Shown here piece by piece: positions 34,658 to 42,396 of a stretch of DNA of 64,000 nucleotides. The position numbers and the translations under genes were made by a program. Below the pieces are notes generated by a model. The model worked only from the letters and a program-made list of their open reading frames with translations, ran no database searches and had not been told where the DNA came from. Within the stretch, counting starts at the first letter, position 1. Every line of letters starts with the position of its first letter. This stretch comes from Asaia sp037151935 (GTDB lineage Bacteria > Pseudomonadota > Alphaproteobacteria > Acetobacterales > Acetobacteraceae). The stretch is from assembly GCF_051628905.1 (NCBI RefSeq), contig NZ_CP157575.1, positions 868,001-932,000 of the forward strand, in the 5' to 3' direction.

Positions 34658-35668
34658 ATGAAGCCTTTTCCAAAATCGGATCATTGCGACGGCTGGAGCT
34701 TTCATAACCCGGCTTCCTATCGCCTTTCCCCTCCCCTGAGCGTCCCGCCGGAGCGTCCAACCATCGAACCGGGCTTTGAAAGCATCTTCTCATGGCAGAG
34801 GAGCCTGCGACCCGGCTGGCCGAACGATGTGCCTACCCAAGAAGCCGAACCCTTCCCACAGCTTGCACCCGGTGAGATTTCGGCCAGCTTCATCAATCAT
34901 TCGAGCTTTCTGATCCGTATCGGACGCGACGGACAACGACCTCTTGCGATCCTGACAGACCCGATCCTTTCCGAACGGTGCTCACCCCTGCGTCATGTCG
35001 GCCCCAAGCGGGTCGTGCCGCCGGGGCTGGCTTTCGACGCCATTCCTGCAATCGACATTATTCTCGTCTCTCATTGTCATTACGATCATCTCGATCGCCC
35101 GACACTGAGGCGGTTCGGCCGGCGCGATGGCCCGCTTTGCATCGCGCCGCTGGGCAACCGGCGGCATTTGCGCGGCCTTCCCTTTTCCCGGGTGGTCACG
35201 CTGGATTGGTGGCAGACGCTTCGTTTCGACCCGATCACGATTACGGCAATTCCGGCCCTGCACGGTTCGGCCCGCACGCCGTTCGATCAGAATCGAGCGC
35301 TGTGGAGCGGCTTTCATCTCGATACAGGCCACCGCTCCCTGATCTTCGCCGGGGACACCGCTCACGGGCACCACTGGACCGAGATAAAAAAACGCCTCGG
35401 CGCTCCCGACCTCGCCCTGCTGCCAATAGGCGCCTATGAGCCAGTCACGCTCATGCAGTCAGTCCACATGACCCCTGAACAGGCTGTCGACGCTGCAGTG
35501 CTGCTCGATGCCCGTCATGCGGTCGCCATGCATTTCGGCACCTTCCAGCTTACAGACGAAGGATATTGGGAGCCAGGAGGCCGTCTGAAACGCTACCTGG
35601 CCGCTCTGGGGAAGGATTTCTCCTGGTTCGTTCTGCCGGAACGCGGGCAATGCCTGCGTGCTCCGTGA
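34658..35668 (+). CDS. metallo-beta-lactamase-fold hydrolase (NAPE-PLD-like)
   Basis: A 336-residue metallo-beta-lactamase-fold protein. The first metal motif HCHYDHLD (His-x-His-x-Asp-His) lies near residues 134-141. ALHGSARTP and FAGDTAHG follow, and MHFGTF comes late in the sequence. The order resembles UlaG/NAPE-phospholipase D-type proteins rather than true beta-lactamases. No signal peptide is evident, and the substrate is unknown. An AGGA ribosome binding site precedes the ATG. Confidence 0.85.
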   Translation: MKPFPKSDHCDGWSFHNPASYRLSPPLSVPPERPTIEPGFESIFSWQRSLRPGWPNDVPTQEAEPFPQLAPGEISASFINHSSFLIRIGRDGQRPLAILTDPILSERCSPLRHVGPKRVVPPGLAFDAIPAIDIILVSHCHYDHLDRPTLRRFGRRDGPLCIAPLGNRRHLRGLPFSRVVTLDWWQTLRFDPITITAIPALHGSARTPFDQNRALWSGFHLDTGHRSLIFAGDTAHGHHWTEIKKRLGAPDLALLPIGAYEPVTLMQSVHMTPEQAVDAAVLLDARHAVAMHFGTFQLTDEGYWEPGGRLKRYLAALGKDFSWFVLPERGQCLRAP

Positions 35669-35757
35669 CGAACAGCCATTTCGCAGGAGCGGGCGCAACA
35701 AGAAAAGAAATGCCTGCGCTTCCTGATCGAAGGGCGCTCGGCTATTCTGGGCGTGAT

Positions 35758-36294
35758 ATGACAGCTTCAGGCCTTTCCATGACCGAGATGATGCCGGCAG
35801 GCAGTTTTTCGCCCGAGCAGATAACCGCGCTCTTCATCGATGCCGCGCGCCTTGGCGACACCGATATGCTGACCCAGTTTCTCGATGCCGGAATGGCGGT
35901 CGACGCGCAGGACAGCCGCGGCTATACGGCGCTGATCGTCGCCGCCTATAACGGTGTCCTGCCCGCTACCGCGCTACTTCTGGAGCGTGGTGCCGACCCG
36001 AATACGCAGGACGCCAAGGGCGCGACGGCTCTCTCGGGCGTTGCGTTCAAGGGTCATCTGGCCGTGGCCGAGCTTCTCGTGAGCGCCGGAGCGAAGCTCG
36101 ATATCCCGAGCCATCTCGGGCGTACCCCGCTGATGTTTGCCGTCATGTTCGGCCGTCAGGACATGGTGCGTTTTCTGCTGTCTCGTGGCGCAGATCCGGA
36201 TCAGCGAGATGCCGAAGGGCTTTCGGTTCGCGACATCGCCGAAACCCACGGCCAGAAACATCTCTTCACTTCTGATACGGCAGATTTCTCATGA
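35758..36294 (+). CDS. ankyrin-repeat protein
   Basis: A 178-residue protein built of about four ankyrin repeats: GYTALIVAAYNG ... GADPNTQ; GATALSGVAFKGH ... GAKLDIP; GRTPLMFAVMFGR ... GADPDQR. Such proteins bind other proteins; the partner is unknown. No signal peptide is seen. A second start at 35779 is possible. The stop codon overlaps the hisC start (ATGA), so the two are translated together, although no functional link to histidine synthesis is evident. Confidence 0.85.
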   Translation: MTASGLSMTEMMPAGSFSPEQITALFIDAARLGDTDMLTQFLDAGMAVDAQDSRGYTALIVAAYNGVLPATALLLERGADPNTQDAKGATALSGVAFKGHLAVAELLVSAGAKLDIPSHLGRTPLMFAVMFGRQDMVRFLLSRGADPDQRDAEGLSVRDIAETHGQKHLFTSDTADFS

Positions 36295-37358
36295 GCCGCC
36301 TCTGGAATCCCCTCGTTGCGGATCTGCATCCCTATATTCCGGGCGAACAGCCGCAATTCACCGATATTCTGAAGCTCAACACAAACGAGCTTCCCTACGG
36401 TCCCAGCCCAGCCGCCCTCAAAGCGATGAGCGATGGCTGCGACGATATGCTGCGCCTTTATCCAGACCCGACGGCAAGGGATCTGAGGCGCGTTATCGCC
36501 GCGACCTATGGCACGACAGAAGAGCGCGTTTTCGTCGGCAACGGTTCTGACGAGGTGCTGGCACACGCTTTTCGTGCCCTGATCTCACCCGATGCGCCCA
36601 TGCTTTTCGCGGATGTAAGCTATGGCTTTTATCCGGTGTATTGCGGGCTGTTCGGCCAGAGCTACCGCGAAATCCCGCTGAACGAGCGTTTCGAGATCGA
36701 TATCGAAAGCTACACCATACCCTGCGGCGGTATTGCCATTGCCAACCCTAATGCCAATACGGGCCACGCCCTGCCGCCTGAGGCCCTGTCACGCCTCGCC
36801 ACGCTTCAGCCAGACCGGACAATTATCATCGACGAGGCCTATGTCGATTTTGGCGCTGAATCGGCCATCCGGCTGACAGAGGAGCACGATAACATTCTCG
36901 TCGTGCAGACACTCTCGAAGTCACGGGCGCTGGCCGGATTACGCGTCGGCTACGCCATCGGCCATCCCGATCTGATTGAAGGCCTCATCCGGGTCAAGGA
37001 CAGCTTCAATTCCTATCCGCTCAGCCGCCTCGCCCAGGCAGGGGCCGCAGCCGCCATTGCCGATAGTGACTGGCTTACCCACACCACCGGGCAGGTCATG
37101 TCCACGCGCGGGCGATTTGTGCAACGCATGGCCGGGTTAGGCTTTGACATTCTGCCATCCTATGCCAATTTTGTTCTTGTGCATCACCCCGCTTATCAGG
37201 CCAGCGCCCTGCTGGCAGACTTGCGGGAGCGCCACATCATCGTGCGACAGCTCAGTGCGCCGCGTATTCGCGACTGGCTTCGCATCACGATCGGCACGGA
37301 TGAGGAAATGGACCGGCTGATCGAGGCGCTTGCCTCCATGGGTCTGACGTCGCGCTGA
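36291..37358 (+). CDS. hisC: histidinol-phosphate aminotransferase
   Basis: A 355-residue PLP-dependent fold-type I aminotransferase converting imidazole-acetol phosphate to histidinol phosphate. It shows LNTNELPYGPSP near residue 26, GNGSDEVLAHAFRAL near 83, NPNANTG near 151, DEAYVDFG near 180 and the PLP lysine in LSKSRALAGLRVGYAIG near 205. HisC-type paralogues also act on aromatic amino acids or cobalamin precursors. It stands apart from other his genes, so the exact substrate is not certain. Confidence 0.93.
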   Translation: MSRLWNPLVADLHPYIPGEQPQFTDILKLNTNELPYGPSPAALKAMSDGCDDMLRLYPDPTARDLRRVIAATYGTTEERVFVGNGSDEVLAHAFRALISPDAPMLFADVSYGFYPVYCGLFGQSYREIPLNERFEIDIESYTIPCGGIAIANPNANTGHALPPEALSRLATLQPDRTIIIDEAYVDFGAESAIRLTEEHDNILVVQTLSKSRALAGLRVGYAIGHPDLIEGLIRVKDSFNSYPLSRLAQAGAAAAIADSDWLTHTTGQVMSTRGRFVQRMAGLGFDILPSYANFVLVHHPAYQASALLADLRERHIIVRQLSAPRIRDWLRITIGTDEEMDRLIEALASMGLTSR

Positions 37359-37408
37359 AGCCAGGCGCGCGCCTGCCTTTCTGACATCACCGAAACCGGA
37401 CCCGACCG

Positions 37409-37424
37409 GGCGCAGATCTGCGCC
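37409..37424. repeat. perfect 16-bp palindrome
   Basis: GGCGCAGATCTGCGCC equals its own reverse complement. It lies 50 bases after hisC, in the 129-base gap before the next gene, within a GC-rich stretch. It could form a stem in RNA or be a binding site; no T-tract follows. Confidence 0.5.
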
Positions 37425-37487
37425 GGGCGGATACTGGGTTAACGACACACTCTGGCACGCTCCAGAGCAGAATAAAGAGACTCGACC

Positions 37488-37772
37488 ATGCGCTCCTACA
37501 CAGGACAGCTTTCCGATAACCAGCCGATCCGCCGCAACCTGGCAGAAAAGCAGAAGCAACTGCGCGACCTCAAAGAAACCCTGGCCACAATGAAGCCGCA
37601 CACCTCTCCTTCCCTCAAGGAGAGCGTTCAGCGCCGCATTCGTGAGCTGGAAGTGGAAATCCGCACAGCACCGCGCGACGAGAAACCTGCCAGCCGCGAC
37701 AAGGCGCCCCGTCAGGAACGCCCACGCCGCGCACCGCGCCGTGCCCATCACGCCGAAACATTCGGCGAGTAA
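37488..37772 (+). CDS. small basic protein of unknown function
   Basis: A 94-residue protein. Residues 18-62 form a probable coiled-coil or helical region (NLAEKQKQLRDLKETL; VQRRIRELEVEI). The tail is rich in Arg, Pro and Ala (RQERPRRAPRRAHH), a composition seen in nucleic-acid-binding proteins. No known domain was recognised. It is flanked by hisC and the aminopeptidase gene on the same strand. Confidence 0.68.
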   Translation: MRSYTGQLSDNQPIRRNLAEKQKQLRDLKETLATMKPHTSPSLKESVQRRIRELEVEIRTAPRDEKPASRDKAPRQERPRRAPRRAHHAETFGE

Positions 37773-37831
37773 GCGACCGATCAGGCGCTCGTAATGAGCG
37801 AGAACGGGCACAGCCCGCCAGGAGAACACTG

Positions 37832-39073
37832 ATGTCTGAAACCATCCTGCCCTTCGCCGAGCGTCTCGACAGACTCGGCGAGGTTGCGATCAGAATCGGC
37901 CTCAATCTACAGCCCGGACAGGAGCTGGTCATTTCAGCGCCGCTCGAAGCTGTGCCGTTGGTGCGGCGCCTGACCGAACACGCCTACCGCGCCGGGGCAA
38001 GCCTTGTCACAACCCAGTACAGCGATGATGAGACCACCCTCGCCCGCTATCGCTTCGCGTCGGATGAAAGCCTCGACACGAGTGCTGCCTGGATGGCCGA
38101 TGGTATTGCCCGCGCCTATCGCGAGGGCGCAGCCCGCCTTGCCATCACCGGCGCAAACCCGACCCTGCTCAACGGTCAGGATCCCAAACGCGTTTCGCGC
38201 GCCAGCCGCGCCGCATCGCGCGCGAATCGTGAGGCGATGGAGATCATCACCCGCTTCGATACGAACTGGACCATTGTGGCCTTTGCAACAGCGAACTGGG
38301 CGGCACAGGTCTTTCCCGACCTGCCCGCAGATCAAGCGCAGGCACGCCTGTGGGATGCGATCTTCGCGTCATCCCGCCTTGACACGCCCGACCCGGTCAT
38401 CGCCTGGAAGCAGCATAATGCGATACTTCACGCCAAGGCGGCAATGCTGAACGAGCGCCGTTTCGACGCGCTGCACTTCACCGGCCCCGGCACGGATCTT
38501 CTGGTCGGGCTGGCGGACGGCCACGCTTGGGCTGGCGGTGCAGAGCACACGACGAACGGCATCGAATGCAATCCGAACATCCCGACCGAAGAAGTCTTTA
38601 CCACGCCACACAGCCATCGCGTGAGCGGCCATGTAGCGAGTACCAAGCCGCTCTTTCATCAGGGTACGCTCATCGACGATATTCGCGTCACTTTTGCAGA
38701 GGGACGGATCGTCGAGTCTCACGCAGGCAAGGGTGAAGACGCACTGAGACGTATTCTGGAAACCGATGACGGCGCCGCCCGATTGGGAGAGGTGGCGCTG
38801 GTACCCCATGCATCGCCCATTTCAGATACAGGCATCCTGTTTCGTAACACGCTGTTCGACGAAAACGCCTCGAGCCATATTGCGCTCGGTCAGGCGTATA
38901 CGAAATGCCTGTTCGACACCGAAGGCGCAACGCCGGAAGAATTGGCGGCACGCGGTGCGAATACGAGCATGATCCATATCGACTGGATGATCGGCTCGAA
39001 CGAAATCGATCTCGACGGCGTTCATCAAAACGGCGCCCGAACGCCGCTGATGAGAAAGGGAGAATGGGTCTGA
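37832..39073 (+). CDS. M29-family metallo-aminopeptidase
   Basis: A 413-residue protein of the thermophilic aminopeptidase (M29) family, as in Thermus AmpT and Staphylococcus AmpS. It starts FAERLDRLGEVAIRIGLNLQPGQEL. It contains the metal-site block NGIECNPNIPTEEVFTTPH near residue 245, a central SHAGKGEDALRRILETDDGA, and the C-terminal SSHIALGQAY and MIHIDWMIGS segments with further ligands. It would trim N-terminal residues from peptides in the cytoplasm. Its stop overlaps the next start (TGATG), so it is cotranslated with the following exported protein. Confidence 0.93.
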   Translation: MSETILPFAERLDRLGEVAIRIGLNLQPGQELVISAPLEAVPLVRRLTEHAYRAGASLVTTQYSDDETTLARYRFASDESLDTSAAWMADGIARAYREGAARLAITGANPTLLNGQDPKRVSRASRAASRANREAMEIITRFDTNWTIVAFATANWAAQVFPDLPADQAQARLWDAIFASSRLDTPDPVIAWKQHNAILHAKAAMLNERRFDALHFTGPGTDLLVGLADGHAWAGGAEHTTNGIECNPNIPTEEVFTTPHSHRVSGHVASTKPLFHQGTLIDDIRVTFAEGRIVESHAGKGEDALRRILETDDGAARLGEVALVPHASPISDTGILFRNTLFDENASSHIALGQAYTKCLFDTEGATPEELAARGANTSMIHIDWMIGSNEIDLDGVHQNGARTPLMRKGEWV

Positions 39074-39576
39074 TGTCCAGAATCATCACAATAACGGCTT
39101 CAGCTTTTTGTCTGTGCGGCGCACTCGCCGCCCCTGCCTTTGCGCAGACCACCCCTCAGGCTGACCCGCAGGCGCAGCAGCAAACCCTCTCCCCAACCAT
39201 GAAGCAGGATATTGAGGCCGGTCTGCATTATCCGCTTCCTGCCGATTTCATGCCGCGTGCTGCGGAGACGTTGCAGGCGCTTCAAGCCGCCAATATCCGC
39301 CCCCCAAATTCGGCGCAGCTTTCGCTTCAGCAGACAATCGGTCAGATCGCCGCAACGCCCGGCGTGCCTGCGATACTGAGTGCCCATGGCTTCACGCCCG
39401 AGAGCTTCACCATGGGCATGACGGCATTCGGCATGACACTGGCAGCCACAAACGGACAATCCCTCCCGGCCGGTCTGCCCGCGCCAAATTCCGGCAATGT
39501 CGAACTTTTTCACGCCCATCCGGAACAGGTGATCGCGCTAATGCAGGCCATGGGCACACCGCCAGGACAGAACTGA
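39073..39576 (+). CDS. exported protein of unknown function
   Basis: A 167-residue protein with a clear Sec signal peptide (residues 1-25, ending AAPAFAQT). The mature part is helical and Gln/Ala/Pro-rich, with LSPTMKQDIEAGLHYPLPADF near residue 43. No domain was recognised. The ATG at 39073 overlaps the aminopeptidase stop codon by one base; an in-frame ATG at 39064 would lengthen it by three residues. It lies 19 bases before another unknown gene. Confidence 0.78.
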   Translation: MSRIITITASAFCLCGALAAPAFAQTTPQADPQAQQQTLSPTMKQDIEAGLHYPLPADFMPRAAETLQALQAANIRPPNSAQLSLQQTIGQIAATPGVPAILSAHGFTPESFTMGMTAFGMTLAATNGQSLPAGLPAPNSGNVELFHAHPEQVIALMQAMGTPPGQN

Positions 39577-39595
39577 GACGGGAGCCGATCTGTCG

Positions 39596-40012
39596 ATGAA
39601 AGAATTCGTTCTCGATCCCGCCACCTTACCAGCCACGGACATCCTCGAACTGGCTCAGGCCGGGCTTCTCTGCCGTGCAGAGCGGGAAACGCCAGCAGGG
39701 GGCATTCCCGTCTTCGTTACCCGTCAGGATTGGGACTGCCTAACCAGACGCTTCGGTCGGGAGGAGACACCTCCAGAGCGCCTCGTAGAAGCGGTTGAAC
39801 GTGCCGTGTGGCGCCTTATGAGCCATGCCGCAGCGACATTGACCAGGCAAGCGCCGGGCATGGTCAGCGCGACGATGAGCCTCCGGACCGATCTTTTCTC
39901 AGACAATGGCGAGACGTTTCTCTCTTTCGTAAGAGACAATACCCATCCGGTCGCGTGCGTCATTATCGGCACTCGCTCCTGGAGTGAGATAGAAGCCAAC
40001 CGCCTCGATTAA
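39596..40012 (+). CDS. protein of unknown function
   Basis: A 138-residue soluble protein, mixed alpha/beta, with no signal peptide or motif that I recognise. It begins MKEFVLDPATLPATDILELA and contains RQAPGMVSATMSLRTDLFSDNG near residue 85. It follows the exported protein by 19 bases with a weak GGGAG ribosome binding site, probably in the same operon as the aminopeptidase. Confidence 0.72.
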   Translation: MKEFVLDPATLPATDILELAQAGLLCRAERETPAGGIPVFVTRQDWDCLTRRFGREETPPERLVEAVERAVWRLMSHAAATLTRQAPGMVSATMSLRTDLFSDNGETFLSFVRDNTHPVACVIIGTRSWSEIEANRLD

Positions 40013-40075
40013 CAGGGCACTTCCCGCCACCCTCAGGCGCGGAAGGCCGCCCTTGAAGCTGGTCGCACTACTTTT

Positions 40076-40450
40076 TCATCGTGAAGTCGGCTCCTCTTCG
40101 CGCTCTTCAGCGCTTGTAGGGCTACCTTTCGCCTGCATGAAAACATGGTAGGCGACAGCAACGTCGATCGCGACCTCTCGCTCGGCACTGCGCGCCTTTT
40201 CAATCGCCCCCCTGGCCTCGGGAAGCCAGTTTACAAACCCTTCTACAGCCGTGTCACTGTCATCTGAGCTCAGTATCGCGCGCTCAGCGCAGACGATTTT
40301 CGCCTCTGCATTACGTCTCAATAGTCGAGCGTCAGTCTCGCGGCGCATCACGGCAATCAGCGCCTGTGCCCGATCGCACAACTCATTCCATCTCTCTTTT
40401 TTCGTGTTCTGTTTGACCCGCACGGCGCTCGATCTCCGCTCTTCATCCAA
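40076..40450 (-). CDS. small helical protein of unknown function (uncertain)
   Basis: A 124-residue frame on the minus strand, apparently starting at TTG. It is rich in Arg, Glu and Ala and predicted helical throughout (NELCDRAQALIAVMRRETDARLLRRNAEAKIV). It ends in an acidic/basic tail (SAEEREEEPTSR). No family was recognised. It is convergent with the preceding gene and divergent from the CtrA-type regulator. Composition looks like a true soluble protein, but the weak start leaves doubt. Confidence 0.45.
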   Translation of the reverse strand: MDEERRSSAVRVKQNTKKERWNELCDRAQALIAVMRRETDARLLRRNAEAKIVCAERAILSSDDSDTAVEGFVNWLPEARGAIEKARSAEREVAIDVAVAYHVFMQAKGSPTSAEEREEEPTSR

Positions 40451-40873
40451 AATCAGACGTTACCCGGCGGCCAGTCGGCAATAGTATCCCGAGCGAATTG
40501 AGCAAAATAACCCTGCTAAATTCCATCTGTACCAACGGTTTGTCTTATGAGAACCCCGGTGCAATACAACCTAAACGAGTATTGCATGTCATAGCTGGGT
40601 ACCGTGAGGCGAAATAAACGATTTAACGCGTTAATAAGCGTCAAAGATTCGTCCATCCTGTCGGAACTTCATTGTGGAAAAAGGCACTAACACTTTAAAA
40701 ACATCTGCCTTTTTGTTGTAAACAACTTTCAGCACCAGAAGAAAATCCTAGGGTAGAAACGTTAAAAAGTCGTTACTAGACTGCAGAAATGTTTTCGAGG
40801 AAAGAAAGTATTTTTCTTGCCGACAGCAACCTTAGGTAGTACCAAACCATCATCAACCCTGGAGATTGATGAG
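40451..40873. other. AT-rich regulatory region upstream of the ctrA-type gene
   Basis: About 420 bases, markedly richer in A/T than the rest of the window. It contains a 12-base palindrome TTAACGCGTTAA (40623-40634), a CcrM-type GANTC (GATTC, 40646-40650) and a near-consensus CtrA box (40762-40776). Such a long, AT-rich leader with methylation and CtrA sites resembles regulated cell-cycle promoters of alphaproteobacteria. Confidence 0.55.
40762..40776 (+). promoter_or_regulatory. near-consensus CtrA box upstream of ctrA
   Basis: TTAAAAAGTCGTTAC fits TTAA-N7-TTAA at seven of eight positions. It lies 98 bases before the ATG of the CtrA-type gene, a position suitable for autoregulation. Confidence 0.45.
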
Positions 40874-41617
40874 ATGCGCCTCCTTCTTGTGGAAAGCGAT
40901 CAAGCTACGGCCCAAGCGCTGATCAAGACCCTGAAACAGGGCGGTATTACTGTTGATCACGCCCATACAGGGCATGAAGCGATCGATATGCTCCGCCATT
41001 ACGATTACGATCTTGCCCTGACCGAACTAACCCTCGAAGACCTCGAAGGGTATGAGGTCATCAGGCGCGTTCGCAAAACTCAAATACAGACGCCGATTAT
41101 TGTCCTGAGTGGCCTCAACCGAGCAGAGGCCAAAATCAAGGCGTTTCATGCGGGGGCTGATGACTACATCACCAAGCCCTTCGACTCAGAAGAGCTTCTG
41201 GCTCGACTTCAGGCGGTCTTGCGTCGCTCACGCGGGTTCAGCACCGCCGTCATGACAGTCGGGCCTCTCGCCCTCGACCTCAATGCCAAAAGCGCCTCAG
41301 TCGATGGCAACCACGTTCAACTCACCGGCAAGGAGTATGCTATTCTCGAGTTGCTGGTCCTGCGCCGTGGCAATGTACTGACAAAGGATGCATTCCTGAA
41401 CCATCTCTACGGCGGGATCGATGAACCGGAGATGAAGATTATCGATGTCTTCATCTGCAAACTGCGCAGGAAGCTGCAACAGTTCGGTGCCGGTCATTTA
41501 ATCGGCACTGTCTGGGGGCGAGGCTATGTGCTACGCGACGAGACGAAAGCGATAGCACCCGGAACATCGACAGATCCGAGTAAATTGACCCCCTCTTCGC
41601 TTCAGCCTTCGTTCTGA
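40874..41617 (+). CDS. ctrA: CtrA-family response regulator with Glu at the phosphoacceptor position
   Basis: A 247-residue OmpR-type regulator with an N-terminal receiver (about 1-115) and a winged-helix DNA-binding domain (about 125-225). The DNA-binding part is nearly that of Caulobacter CtrA (LTGKEYAILELL, DAFLNHLYGGIDEPEMKIID, VFICKLRRKL, TVWGRGYVLRDE), so it should read TTAA-type sites. In the receiver the phosphoacceptor, Asp51 in Caulobacter, is Glu51 (codon GAA at 41024-41026), and the acidic pair reads Glu7-Ser8-Asp9. The conserved Ser/Thr (VLSG) and Lys (ITKPF) remain. ATG at 40874 has GGAG nine bases upstream; the frame extends back to a TTG at 40817. A 24-residue C-terminal tail is extra. 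It overlaps thiD tail-to-tail by 16 bases. Confidence 0.92.
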   Translation: MRLLLVESDQATAQALIKTLKQGGITVDHAHTGHEAIDMLRHYDYDLALTELTLEDLEGYEVIRRVRKTQIQTPIIVLSGLNRAEAKIKAFHAGADDYITKPFDSEELLARLQAVLRRSRGFSTAVMTVGPLALDLNAKSASVDGNHVQLTGKEYAILELLVLRRGNVLTKDAFLNHLYGGIDEPEMKIIDVFICKLRRKLQQFGAGHLIGTVWGRGYVLRDETKAIAPGTSTDPSKLTPSSLQPSF

Positions 41618-42396
41618 TTCATGTGGTTCATCGGTCGGGCGTTTCCTCTGCCATACGGCGGCGCCTGAAGGATGGCACGGCGAACATAGGCCCTGCTCCG
41701 CTCGACAGCTCGCCCAACAACTTCGCCCTGGGCGAGGCATATGGCGATAGCGCTGGCCAAGGTGCAACCAGTGCCATGCGTATGAGAGGTCTCGATCTTT
41801 CGGTCCTCAAATCGTTGCTCCTGCTGTTCGGAGAGCAGGATATCGACCACATTATCTCCGGGCAGATGCCCCCCCTTTGCCAGAACCCAGGCAAGCCCAT
41901 GCTGTCTCATGACCTCAGCGGCAGCCGCCTGCATTTCCATCGGTGTGGTAAGCGCGCGACCGCTCAGCATCTCGAGTTCAGGCAAGTTGGGTGTCAGCAT
42001 GAAGCAGTGGGCATATAAACGCCGAAAGGCCGCCTCACCGTCTTCGGTCATCAGACGCGCCCCGCTGGTCGCGATCATCACCGGATCGATCACACAGCGT
42101 ATCGTCGGGTAGCGCTCAAGCGTCTCCCACACAGCCTCCATGATCTCGGCATTGCCGAGCATGCCGATCTTGATGATGTCTGCACCGATATCGTCAAGCA
42201 CCGCCCGCATCTGATCGGCTACCATTCCAGGCGACAAATAAGTGATTGCGCTTACTCCGCAGGTATTCTGCGCCGTTACGGCTGTGATGGCCGTCATCGC
42301 AAAGCCACCAAAGGCACTGACCGTCTTGATGTCGGCCTGAATACCCGCGCCACCACCGGAATCGCTTCCTGCGACAATCAGCACCCGTCCCCTCAT
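41602..42396 (-). CDS. thiD: hydroxymethylpyrimidine / phosphomethylpyrimidine kinase
   Basis: A 264-residue PfkB-like kinase of thiamine biosynthesis, phosphorylating HMP and HMP-phosphate. It has AGSDSGGGAGIQADIKT near residues 9-25, ITAVTAQNTCGV near 37, DPVMIATSGARLM near 104 and HTHGTGCTLASAIA near 208. It is translated from a TGATG overlap with glmM. No TPP riboswitch is visible because it lies within an operon. Its 3' end overlaps the ctrA-type gene by 16 bases. Confidence 0.96.
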   Translation of the reverse strand: MRGRVLIVAGSDSGGGAGIQADIKTVSAFGGFAMTAITAVTAQNTCGVSAITYLSPGMVADQMRAVLDDIGADIIKIGMLGNAEIMEAVWETLERYPTIRCVIDPVMIATSGARLMTEDGEAAFRRLYAHCFMLTPNLPELEMLSGRALTTPMEMQAAAAEVMRQHGLAWVLAKGGHLPGDNVVDILLSEQQEQRFEDRKIETSHTHGTGCTLASAIAICLAQGEVVGRAVERSRAYVRRAILQAPPYGRGNARPMNHMNQNEG

